A program made the translations under genes and the position numbers. 42,424 nt of DNA from Nitrospira sp. CG24A (GTDB taxonomy: Bacteria > Nitrospirota > Nitrospiria > Nitrospirales > Nitrospiraceae), in the NCBI GenBank assembly GCA_002869925.2, contig NEWT02000013.1:1-42424 (forward strand), read 5' to 3'. Under the pieces are notes generated by a model that worked only from the letters and a program-made list of their open reading frames with translations, made no database searches and was not told the DNA's origin. Positions 1-5,875 of the stretch are shown here, piece by piece. Every line of letters starts with the position of its first letter. Within the stretch, counting starts at the first letter, position 1.

Positions 1-364
1 TCACGCCGGTGGACCCGATGAATATTTGTTGTGTGGGAACTCCGATGTGGTGTGCGAGCAACTGTGCAGTTTTCTTTGCGGCGGCTAATCCTTTGGAGCC
101 GGTACAGGCATTGGCGTTACCGCTGTTCACGAGAATGGCTCGGCCGATTCCCTGGCGCAGGTGTAGACGATCGACAATGACTGGCGCTGCGACCACCTGA
201 TTGTTGGTGAAGACACCGGCAATGGGACCGCTCTGCTCCGAAACGACAAGTGCGAGGTCGAGGATGCCAGTCTTCTTGATCCCGCAATGGATGCCGGCTG
301 CGCGGAACCCCTGCGGGGCGGTGACTCCACGGCGCGGAGACGCGGTTGTTATTTTTTTACCCAT
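1..364 (-). CDS. argJ: Glutamate N-acetyltransferase / amino-acid acetyltransferase, N-terminal part (cut by window edge)
   Basis: Only the first 121 residues are inside the window; the gene continues past position 1. ArgJ transfers acetyl from N-acetylornithine to glutamate (and in bifunctional forms makes N-acetylglutamate from acetyl-CoA) in the cyclic arginine pathway in the cytoplasm. The translated start reads MGKKITTASPRRG, followed by the family blocks PQGFRAAGIHCGIK, GVFTNNQVVAAPV, ILVNSGNANACTG and, at the edge, IGSTGV, where family members place the oxyanion-hole Thr-Gly pair. The self-cleavage Thr lies beyond the window. The start is the ATG at 364-362. A GAGGA motif is about 19 bases upstream, which is too far for a good ribosome site, so initiation may be weak. 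A 140-bp GC-rich gap with several short complementary segments separates it from argC on the same strand. argC next to argJ is a normal arginine-gene arrangement. Confidence 0.93.
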   Translation of the reverse strand, partial: MGKKITTASPRRGVTAPQGFRAAGIHCGIKKTGILDLALVVSEQSGPIAGVFTNNQVVAAPVIVDRLHLRQGIGRAILVNSGNANACTGSKGLAAAKKTAQLLAHHIGVPTQQIFIGSTGV

Positions 365-504
365 GATCGAAAGAGCGATGTCCTCTATAAGGGGTGGTTG
401 GGATGATTCCAACTGCGCGCGTCCAACGAGGGGAGTCTTCGACCGCGCGTTGCGCGAGCAAGGGGATCGTCCCGGCGACCCCGCCCCCCTTTTTCAGCAT
501 CCTG

Positions 505-1578
505 CTAGGGGTAGGCAGCGGGAGCCGTCAACCCTGTCTCCTCAGGGAATCCCAGCATGAGGTTCATGGCTTGAATCGCTTGGCCTGCTGCGCCCTTCAC
601 AAGATTATCCAGCGCGGCTACTGTGATGACTGACCCTGAACGGGAGTCGAGGTAGACTCCAATGTCGCAATAGTTAGAGCCCTTGATGTAGCGCGGATTT
701 GGAATGGTCTCTTCCTGGACCCTGACGAACCGCTCACCTTTGTAAAAGTCTCGATACAATGCGCGCAGGTCCGGCAGGGGCATCGGACTCTTCAACTTGC
801 AGTACGCCGTGCTCAGGATCCCACGATTCATTGGGACGAGGTGCGGGGTGAAGGTGACGATCGGTTGTGCAGGTGTCATTTGTGATGGTTGTGCGGCTCG
901 TTGAAGAAACCGGCCAAGTTCTTGTTCGATCTCAGGGATGTGACGGTGCCCACCGAGTTTATACGGCTCTAAGGATTCATGGGCTTCAGGGAAATGGTAG
1001 GGGAGCGCCGGGCTTCGGCCAGCCCCGGAGATACCGGACTTTGCATCGATGACGACGGTGTCAGGTTGCACCAGACCGTGGGCGAACAGCGGAGCCAATT
1101 GGAGAACGGCTGCAGTCGGGTAACAGCCAGGCGAGGCTACTAACCGTGCTTTGGCAATGGAGGCGCGATGCAATTCGGGAAGTCCATACACGGCGTCTTT
1201 CAGCAAGTCTGGATAGGTGTGCGGCGTCTTATACCATTGCTCATAGATGGCAGGATCGCTGAGCCGGTAGTCGGCGCTGAGGTCCACCACCAGTTTCCCG
1301 GTCTTCAAGCAGGCAGAAACCGGCTCCAGTGATTTGGTATGGGGAAGGGCCAAGAAGACCGCATCGGCCTGTTCGGCCAAGGCTTCCGGCGAGAGCGCTT
1401 GAAACGAGAGAGACACGAGACCAGCCAGACTCGGGAAGACTGTTCCCACGGGAGAGCCGGCAGACTTCTCCGATGTCACAGCGTGGAGATCGAAGTGCGG
1501 GTGAAGGGCTGCCAGGCGGACGAGCTCCGCTCCGGCATATCCACTCGCTCCTGCAATGGCGACACGTACTTTTTTCAT
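505..1578 (-). CDS. argC: N-acetyl-gamma-glutamyl-phosphate reductase
   Basis: ArgC reduces N-acetylglutamyl phosphate to the semialdehyde with NADPH, the third step of arginine synthesis. The protein has 357 residues, a normal length for the long-type family. It opens with the Rossmann motif VAIAGASGYAGAELVRL (about residues 6-22), has DLSADYRL near 99-106, and carries the catalytic cysteine in SPGCYPTA (Cys152). The reading frame stays open 39 codons upstream, but those codons cover the rpsI terminator. The ATG at 1578, directly ahead of the Rossmann strand and preceded by GGTGAG, is the sensible start. It lies downstream of the rpsI terminator, so it probably has its own promoter or depends on read-through; I did not see a clear promoter. 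argJ follows on the same strand. Confidence 0.96.
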   Translation of the reverse strand: MKKVRVAIAGASGYAGAELVRLAALHPHFDLHAVTSEKSAGSPVGTVFPSLAGLVSLSFQALSPEALAEQADAVFLALPHTKSLEPVSACLKTGKLVVDLSADYRLSDPAIYEQWYKTPHTYPDLLKDAVYGLPELHRASIAKARLVASPGCYPTAAVLQLAPLFAHGLVQPDTVVIDAKSGISGAGRSPALPYHFPEAHESLEPYKLGGHRHIPEIEQELGRFLQRAAQPSQMTPAQPIVTFTPHLVPMNRGILSTAYCKLKSPMPLPDLRALYRDFYKGERFVRVQEETIPNPRYIKGSNYCDIGVYLDSRSGSVITVAALDNLVKGAAGQAIQAMNLMLGFPEETGLTAPAAYP

Positions 1579-1609
1579 CTGTCTCACCTGCCATGCGCTC
1601 AATGGAAAC

Positions 1610-1641
1610 AAAAAAGGGAAGGCCTGGAGCCTTCCCTTTTT
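1610..1641. terminator. Bidirectional intrinsic terminator between rpsI and argC
   Basis: A perfect 8-bp stem GGGAAGGC (1616-1623) and GCCTTCCC (1629-1636) encloses the loop CTGGA. It has an A run on its left and a T run on its right, so it can work in either direction. For the minus-strand transcript it sits 20 bases after the rpsI stop and should close the rplM-rpsI operon before argC. Confidence 0.85.
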
Positions 1642-1660
1642 CCTACTGTGGCTCCGATGA

Positions 1661-2053
1661 TTATCGTTTCGAGTACTGGAACCGCTTTCTCGCACCCTTC
1701 TGTCCGTACTTTTTCCGCTCTTTGACGCGCGAGTCCCTGGTCAGCAGGCCTTCTTTCTTTAAGGGAGTACGGAGAGGCTGGCTGAGTTCCACCAACGCGC
1801 GTGCGATGGCATGGCGTAAGGCGCCGGCTTGTCCAACCTGCCCGCCGCCTTGAACTGTGGCCTTAATCGAGTACTGTCCCATCACGCCACCGATCTCAAG
1901 CGGGAATTGAATAATCTGTCGCAGGGTCAGCCGCGGGAATGCCTTCTCGATCGGTTGGTCGTTGATAGTAATGTCGCCCGCCCTCCCAGTGACCCAGGCT
2001 CTGGCAATGGCACACTTTCGTCGTCCGGTTGCATATTGAGTTGCGACTGCCAT
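1661..2053 (-). CDS. rpsI: 30S ribosomal protein S9
   Basis: Small-subunit ribosomal protein of 130 residues, the standard length. It starts MAVATQYATGRRKCAIARAW, has the conserved GGGQVGQAGALRHAIARAL block near residues 68-87, and ends in the basic tail KKYGQKGARKRFQYSKR, whose C-terminal arginine reaches the P-site tRNA in known ribosomes. An AGGAGA ribosome site lies about ten bases ahead of the ATG. It follows rplM by 33 bases, the near-universal L13-S9 pair, and is closed by the hairpin terminator at 1610-1641. Confidence 0.98.
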   Translation of the reverse strand: MAVATQYATGRRKCAIARAWVTGRAGDITINDQPIEKAFPRLTLRQIIQFPLEIGGVMGQYSIKATVQGGGQVGQAGALRHAIARALVELSQPLRTPLKKEGLLTRDSRVKERKKYGQKGARKRFQYSKR

Positions 2054-2086
2054 GCTATATCGTCTCCTTCTTCTTCCGTGTGAGGT

Positions 2087-2515
2087 CTAGAGGGTGATCG
2101 GTTCCGGTTGTTGGGCCTGATGCGGATGGGTGGGCCCTACGTAGACGCGGAGCTTCTTTGCCATATGGTTTCCCAGCGGGTTTTTGGGAAGCATTCCTTC
2201 GATCGCTTTCGTTAACAGCACTGTCGGATCCTTTCGGAAGACATGCTGCGCGGTGGCAGTTTTGATTCCACCGGGAAAGCCGCTATGGCGGCGATAGAGT
2301 TTTTCGGCCATCTTGTTGCCGGTGAGATGAACCTTCTCCGCATTCACAATGACGATATGGTCACCCATGTCTACATGAGGGGTAAAGGTCGGTCGGTGTT
2401 TGCCGCGCAACATTCCGGCAACTCGGGCTGCGAGCCGGCCCAGCGTTTTTCCCTCCGCATCCACCAGATACCATTTTTCCTGCACGTCTAACGGCTTTTG
2501 CATATAGCTCAACAT
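2087..2515 (-). CDS. rplM: 50S ribosomal protein L13
   Basis: Large-subunit assembly protein of 142 residues, the normal size. Recognisable blocks are [16 protein letters not shown] (about 15-30), [18 protein letters not shown] (about 51-68), and [21 protein letters not shown] (about 106-126). Two starts are possible, MLSYMQKP at 2515 and MQKP at 2503. The first has GGAGAG four bases upstream and the second has nothing similar, so 2515 is chosen. The gene begins 31 bases after the end of the second BFN-domain gene, so it probably shares that operon and its promoter near 3600. Confidence 0.98.
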   Translation of the reverse strand: MLSYMQKPLDVQEKWYLVDAEGKTLGRLAARVAGMLRGKHRPTFTPHVDMGDHIVIVNAEKVHLTGNKMAEKLYRRHSGFPGGIKTATAQHVFRKDPTVLLTKAIEGMLPKNPLGNHMAKKLRVYVGPTHPHQAQQPEPITL

Positions 2516-2546
2516 TATTCTCTCCGTTCTTTCACGATCGAGTGAC

Positions 2547-3044
2547 TTAGGTTTCTTGCACTTCCGGTGCGGCGATATCTTTCGACTCCAGCTTGGCCAG
2601 CCAGGCGTCGAGATTCGTCGTACTTCTCTGTCTCAACACGTCTTGGGTGATGTAAATCGGGCAAGGAGCCCGCAAGGCCAACGAGATGGCATCGCTGGGT
2701 CTGGAATCGATGGTCCGTTCCAAACCTTTGTTCGCGACATGCACCGTGGCATAATAGGTACTGCTTTTAACGTCCGTAATGACGACGCGTTGGATCGTGA
2801 TATTCAAGTGCTCGGCGAAACTCTTGATCAAATCGTGGCTCATGGGCCGTGGTGTGATCATGGTATCGAGCGCTAATTTGATGGCATTCCCTTCTGCCGC
2901 TCCGACCCAAATCGGAAATGTGTCGGGTACGCCGTCCTGACGTGCTAAAACGACAATCCTCGTATCGGTATTGGCTTCTTCCAGGATGCGATCCACCCGG
3001 TATTCAACCATGCCTTGTTCGTTGGTTTGATCGGGGGTACTCAT
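2547..3044 (-). CDS. Bifunctional nuclease (BFN / DUF151) domain protein, second copy
   Basis: A 165-residue protein of the DUF151 or bifunctional-nuclease family; a plant member has reported DNase and RNase activity, while bacterial roles are mostly undefined. Family signatures are [17 protein letters not shown], the TPRPMSHDL block and [17 protein letters not shown]. The chosen start is the ATG at 3044. An in-frame TTG at 3065 overlaps the upstream stop as TTGA and could be used by translational coupling; neither start has a strong ribosome site. It is a paralogue of the gene just upstream, sharing the IWVG, TPRPM-HD and RPSDAI-LALR blocks, but it has a different N-terminal extension. It sits between that gene and rplM. 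Confidence 0.88.
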   Translation of the reverse strand: MSTPDQTNEQGMVEYRVDRILEEANTDTRIVVLARQDGVPDTFPIWVGAAEGNAIKLALDTMITPRPMSHDLIKSFAEHLNITIQRVVITDVKSSTYYATVHVANKGLERTIDSRPSDAISLALRAPCPIYITQDVLRQRSTTNLDAWLAKLESKDIAAPEVQET

Positions 3045-3061
3045 AAGTCTGTCGCGTTGAC

Positions 3062-3517
3062 TCAAGAATCTAGTTTCCCAAAGTCTTCAGGTTTAAGATT
3101 TTCCAGCCACTGTTCAAGCTCTTCGGAACTCTGTTTGGTCATGACAGAATTGTTTGCAAACACCGGCGCATTGCTCCGGAGGGCGAGGGCTATCGCATCG
3201 CTTGGCCTGGCATCGACCGTGTATTCTGAATCTTCATACATGAGATGAATTTTTGAAAAATAGGTGTGCTCCGACAAATCTGTAATCACCACACTGATGA
3301 CTTTTGCATTGAAGGCATCAAGGAACGACTTCATGAAGTCGTGTGTCATCGGTCGGGGGGGCGTCACATTTTCCAGCGACATGCTGATCGCGCCGGCTTC
3401 TGACTTGCCGACCCAAATGGGGAGCATGTCGGAATGCTCTTCGTCACGTAGCACCACGATGTAGGCGTTATTATAGGGGTCGAACATCAACCCTTTCACA
3501 TGCATCTGTGTAATCAT
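3062..3517 (-). CDS. Bifunctional nuclease (BFN / DUF151) domain protein, first copy
   Basis: A 151-residue protein that is almost entirely one DUF151 domain: LPIWVGKSEAGAISMSLE (about 32-49), TPPRPMTHDFMKSFLDAF and RPSDAIALALRSNAPVF. The C-terminal 25 residues are acidic (SSEELEQWLENLKPEDFG). The start is the ATG at 3517 with AGGA about eleven bases upstream. It is the first gene of the probable operon BFN-BFN-rplM-rpsI, transcribed from the promoter at 3597-3626. No catalytic mechanism can be assigned from sequence alone; nuclease activity is only what is reported for a plant family member. Pairing with ribosomal protein genes suggests a link to growth or translation, which is inference. 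Confidence 0.9.
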   Translation of the reverse strand: MITQMHVKGLMFDPYNNAYIVVLRDEEHSDMLPIWVGKSEAGAISMSLENVTPPRPMTHDFMKSFLDAFNAKVISVVITDLSEHTYFSKIHLMYEDSEYTVDARPSDAIALALRSNAPVFANNSVMTKQSSEELEQWLENLKPEDFGKLDS

Positions 3518-3592
3518 GAACGCACTTGTCCTGTATCGCTCTCCGTAACGAGTTATGAGGAGATGTCAATTTTCGTAGATGGATCGAAACCG

Positions 3593-3611
3593 CTGAAATG
3601 TAGCATTTCAG
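3593..3611. promoter_or_regulatory. Perfect inverted repeat over the -10 box, candidate operator
   Basis: CTGAAATG TAG CATTTCAG is an 8-bp perfect inverted repeat with a 3-base centre. It covers the -10 hexamer of the BFN-ribosomal operon promoter, the classic place for a repressor site. No T run follows it, and it overlaps the predicted promoter rather than the 3' end of a gene, so a terminator is unlikely. The binding protein is unknown. Confidence 0.6.
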
Positions 3612-3626
3612 AAGTCGGCCTGTCAA
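3597..3626 (-). promoter_or_regulatory. Sigma-70-type promoter of the BFN-rplM-rpsI operon
   Basis: On the minus strand there is TTGACA (plus coordinates 3626-3621), an 18-base spacer, and TACATT (3602-3597). The predicted start point is near 3590, about 70 bases before the first BFN ATG. This is a consensus -35 box and a fair -10 box in the only sizeable gap upstream of the operon. Confidence 0.68.
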
Positions 3627-3631
3627 CGAAG

Positions 3632-3647
3632 CCTGCGAGATCGCAGG
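3632..3647. promoter_or_regulatory. Second palindrome upstream of the -35 box
   Basis: CCTGCGA GA TCGCAGG is a 7-bp perfect inverted repeat ending six bases upstream of the -35 box of the same promoter. Its sequence is unrelated to the -10 palindrome, so it may bind a different regulator. It is not followed by a T run. Confidence 0.45.
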
Positions 3648-3720
3648 AGAAATTCAGAGAGGACTCGCCGAATACAAGCCTAGTCGGAAGTTCTCTTGCC
3701 CGACGCAGAGCGGTTCAGGT

Positions 3721-3999
3721 TTAGGCTGGCGGGCGGTAGTTCTGATCGAGTTTCCCGGTATCTGTTTGCTCCCCAAGTTTGAGAAAAGCCTTCATCTGCT
3801 TTTTCACGAGGTCTCTGCCGCTTTCTTCACCTAGATTGACTTGATACTCGTTGATGACCATCACCCGCATGCCTTCCCATTTCTTCCAGCAAGGCTTGCA
3901 GACTTTGGATTTGATCTCGGATTCAAGCTTTCCCATGAAAAGAGGGTCGGTGATCGTTTCTCCTGCTTGCCCACACGTGACGCATTGAACGTCTGCCAT
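3721..3999 (-). CDS. Zinc-ribbon protein with a YggX / Fe(2+)-trafficking-like C-terminal half
   Basis: A 92-residue protein. The N-terminal half has two Cys pairs, CVTCG (Cys6, Cys9) and CKPCW (Cys34, Cys37), spaced like a metal-binding ribbon. From residue 38, WKKWEGMRVMVINEYQVNL followed by LVKKQMKAFL resembles the YggX family (W-x2-W, MLINE, L-x3-M-x2-FL), small proteins linked to iron handling and protection of Fe-S clusters. Classical YggX has no second Cys pair, so this looks like a variant or fusion; function is inferred. The frame is open upstream across the antisense of the tRNA gene, but the ATG at 3999, with AAGGAA upstream, is the right start because the extra codons are low-complexity antisense. 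A 203-bp regulatory gap separates it from the BFN operon. Confidence 0.78.
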   Translation of the reverse strand: MADVQCVTCGQAGETITDPLFMGKLESEIKSKVCKPCWKKWEGMRVMVINEYQVNLGEESGRDLVKKQMKAFLKLGEQTDTGKLDQNYRPPA

Positions 4000-4049
4000 A
4001 ATATGAGATTCCTTCCGAGTGCAGTTATGAGATGAGTAATTGGAGGAGA

Positions 4050-4058
4050 ATTGTAACA
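4050..4058 (-). promoter_or_regulatory. Extended -10 promoter candidate for the YggX-like gene
   Basis: On the minus strand the sequence reads TGTTACAAT, an extended -10 element (TG-N-TACAAT). A weak -35-like TTATAT lies 17 bases upstream. The predicted start is about 40 bases ahead of the ATG at 3999. Confidence 0.45.
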
Positions 4059-4090
4059 CTGCTGTCGTGCGAATATAAAGAGGGCGCAGA

Positions 4091-4119
4091 TTGACCCGCC
4101 TATGGCTTCGTGCTAAGAA
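4091..4119 (+). promoter_or_regulatory. Promoter of the tRNA-Leu gene
   Basis: TTGACC (4091-4096), a 17-base spacer, and TAAGAA (4114-4119). The predicted start is about 4126, some 14 bases before the mature tRNA, a normal leader length. Confidence 0.55.
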
Positions 4120-4139
4120 GATTCGACTGTACCCTGTAT

Positions 4140-4226
4140 GCCCGGATGGCGGAACTGGCAGACGCGCCGGACTCAAAATCCGGTTCTCGCAAGAGAGTGG
4201 GAGTTCGACCCTCCCTCTGGGCACCA
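4140..4226 (+). tRNA. tRNA-Leu (anticodon CAA)
   Basis: An 87-base class II tRNA with encoded CCA end. The acceptor stem pairs GCCCGGA with TCTGGGC (one G-U). The anticodon stem CCGGA/TCCGG holds the loop CTCAAAA, giving anticodon CAA, which reads UUG leucine codons. The T arm shows GTTCGAC. The long variable arm (around TTCTCGCAAGAGAGT) fits leucine tRNAs. No clear terminator follows. Confidence 0.95.
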
Positions 4227-4329
4227 TCGGTTCGCAGTGTGTGGTTGGTATGGTAGGAATGTGTATGGAGTTGGACGATAATCGGATGATGCCGAGCGCG
4301 AAATGACATCAGATTCTGTAGAAGATCAG

Positions 4330-4358
4330 TTGACTTGTGAAAATGGGTAGCCTATAGT
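4330..4358 (+). promoter_or_regulatory. Strong sigma-70-type promoter of the secreted-protein gene
   Basis: TTGACT (4330-4335), a 17-base spacer and TATAGT (4353-4358). The predicted start is near 4365, giving a leader of about 105 bases before the ATG at 4470. Confidence 0.65.
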
Positions 4359-4469
4359 TCGCGGGCATTAGGGTGATGAAAAAATCTCATAGATATAGAT
4401 CATCTCATCTTCGTGTCGGCCACGGCACGACAGTCTATTACTCTCAAAATCTTACCGAGGAGGCAGCAC

Positions 4470-5228
4470 ATGCGTAACGTGTTGGCACTGGGAGCGGCAA
4501 TTATTTTTGTCGGCGCCGCAAGTATGGCAATCGCTCAAGAACGATTGCAGTCTAACCAATCCGGCATGGGTGTGGGCGAGGGGGTTGGCGATGTATCTGG
4601 ATCGAGTACTCGCGTGACCACTTTCGATAGGACTCAGTTCCTTGATCGGTTATCTCAGCCTGAGACGGTGTATGGGCGGGTATTTGCGCTTGACATGGCG
4701 CAGCACAGACTGATGATCGAAACAGGCGGGGCAGGGAAGATATTCGACCAAGGGCAGGAAGGCAAGGCAGGGTACGGAGCTCGGACAGTCATTACCCTGG
4801 TCATTGATGATCATTCGAACCTTCAGAGCCTCAAAGAAGTCAATGTCGGGGACGACGTCAGTATCCAAGTCAGGGAACAGACTACGACTGACCAACCATT
4901 TGGCACAGGGCAGAAACTTGTGCTGGAGGCCTATGTCATTCATATTGCTGATACCAGACAGGGGTTCGGTGGACTTGGACAACGCCCAGATCCTGAAAGT
5001 GAGCGTTCGATTACGACGAATCGCGGTGGAATTACAGGCGGCATCGCTGGTGCAGTGCTTCCGGGCAAGATCGATTCCGGTATCACCAGCTCGATTGGTG
5101 AATTTACGGGTTCCGCTCCTTGCTGGCAGTGCGAGCCACAGCCGGGATGGGGCAATGCTGCAACTGGAACGAAGTCAGACTACGGAACGGACTACACCAA
5201 GCCAAACTTGGTCAAGGGCATGAACTAG
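4470..5228 (+). CDS. Secreted or periplasmic protein of unknown function
   Basis: I do not recognise a family with certainty. The 252-residue protein begins MRNVLALGAAIIFVGAASMAIAQ, a good signal peptide with likely cleavage after AIA. The start at 4470 has GAGGAGG seven bases upstream, whereas a farther in-frame ATG at 4413 would spoil the signal peptide. After a Gly/Ser-rich stretch come YGRVFALDMAQHRLMIETG and ITLVIDDHSNL..EVNVGDDVSIQV, a pattern resembling small OB-like beta-barrel proteins (a value-binding strand, then a G-D-x-V turn). A Gly-rich region (RGGITGGIAGAVLPG) and a CWQC motif near the C-terminus follow. It is a single-gene unit with its own promoter and terminator, which suggests an abundant or separately regulated protein. 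Confidence 0.8.
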   Translation: MRNVLALGAAIIFVGAASMAIAQERLQSNQSGMGVGEGVGDVSGSSTRVTTFDRTQFLDRLSQPETVYGRVFALDMAQHRLMIETGGAGKIFDQGQEGKAGYGARTVITLVIDDHSNLQSLKEVNVGDDVSIQVREQTTTDQPFGTGQKLVLEAYVIHIADTRQGFGGLGQRPDPESERSITTNRGGITGGIAGAVLPGKIDSGITSSIGEFTGSAPCWQCEPQPGWGNAATGTKSDYGTDYTKPNLVKGMN

Positions 5229-5264
5229 TTCGAGACACATTCGCAAGCGTCTAGCAGAATTGAA

Positions 5265-5292
5265 GGGGCAGCAAGACGCTGCCCCTTTTTTT
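5265..5292 (+). terminator. Intrinsic terminator of the secreted-protein gene
   Basis: Perfect 8-bp stem GGGGCAGC / GCTGCCCC with loop AAGAC, followed by seven T residues. It begins 36 bases after the stop codon at 5228. Confidence 0.92.
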
Positions 5293-5350
5293 GCGCGCAC
5301 TGTGTGGTGAGATACGGCACCGTGGTTGCGGGGATGCCGACTCTTTGCTA

Positions 5351-5474
5351 GCAGGCCGTTGATAAAGTCGGCCAGCATCGTTCTCGCGTCGCTCAGAGGC
5401 TCAACGTACCGAAGCGTACGCCTCGCCTCTTCGCTTGCTGCAGCCTTGCTGGACGGCCTTTCTGAACAGCCTGC
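5351..5474. repeat. MITE/REP-like element with long imperfect terminal inverted repeats
   Basis: A 124-bp non-coding segment with matching ends. The left end starts GCAGGCCGTTGATAAAG and runs to CCAGCA (5377). The right end starts TGCTGG (5447), and its reverse complement reads GCAGGCTGTTCAGAAAG and runs to CCAGCA. About 22 of 27 positions pair. The centre contains a smaller near-palindrome, CGTACCGAAGCGTACG. It has no coding capacity. The structure fits dispersed palindromic intergenic elements; I recall similar sequences in Nitrospira genomes, but this is memory, and only one copy is visible here. It occupies most of the 359-bp gap between the terminator at 5292 and the gene at 5588. Confidence 0.65.
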
Positions 5475-5545
5475 AGGTCATCAGCTTCCGTAAGTGATCT
5501 CAGGCGTGATGTCATTTCCGGTGTCACCAGCTAGTTTGTCAACAG

Positions 5546-5563
5546 ACTGCCAGGACTGGCAGT
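5546..5563 (+). promoter_or_regulatory. Short hairpin just upstream of the TusA-like gene
   Basis: ACTGCCA GGAC TGGCAGT is a perfect 7-bp stem with a 4-base loop, ending 24 bases before the ATG at 5588. No T run follows, so it could be an operator or a 5'-UTR stem next to the ribosome site (GGTGAG at about 5574). Confidence 0.4.
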
Positions 5564-5587
5564 GGACTCATGCGGTGAGTTGCCAAG

Positions 5588-5875
5588 ATGAACGAGAAGG
5601 AGAAAAATGTGAGTGGAGAGGACCCTACAAAACTAAATCATGAGCTAAATACCGAGTTGGATTTACGGGGAGTGATTTGTCCTTATAATTTTGTCAAAAC
5701 CAAGTTGAAGCTCGAAGCGATGGAGCAAGGGCAGATTCTTTCAGTGCTCTTGGACGATGGTGACCCCATTCGAAATGTCCCCCTGAGCGTCAGTAATGAG
5801 GGGCACACGGTGCTTTCACAAGATCGGCTTCAAGAATTCTATCGAGTGCGTATTCGACGCCGCGACGATGAGTAG
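5588..5875 (+). CDS. TusA/SirA-like sulfur-carrier family protein
   Basis: A 95-residue protein. TusA-family proteins carry persulfide sulfur on a conserved cysteine for tRNA thiolation, cofactor synthesis or sulfur oxidation. Here the first 23 residues are a polar extension, then LDLRGVICPYNFVKTKL contains the active-site Cys31. The usual CPxP motif reads CPYN, so the second proline is Asn34. The rest follows the family: MEQGQILSVLLDDGDPIRNVP and a hydrophobic strand near EGHTVL. The C-terminus is basic (RVRIRRRDDE). The last 37 bases overlap the end of the convergent RsmI-like gene. The partner and pathway cannot be told from the neighbours. Confidence 0.8.
   Translation: MNEKEKNVSGEDPTKLNHELNTELDLRGVICPYNFVKTKLKLEAMEQGQILSVLLDDGDPIRNVPLSVSNEGHTVLSQDRLQEFYRVRIRRRDDE

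Noticed and set aside
3500-3724. A 74-codon plus-strand frame in the gap between the BFN and YggX-like genes
   Set aside because: It covers the operon promoter and both palindromes and shows no protein-like pattern.
4000-4227. N-terminal extension of the YggX-like gene antisense to the tRNA
   Set aside because: The added 76 residues come from the antisense of tRNA-Leu and its promoter; the ATG at 3999 has a ribosome site.
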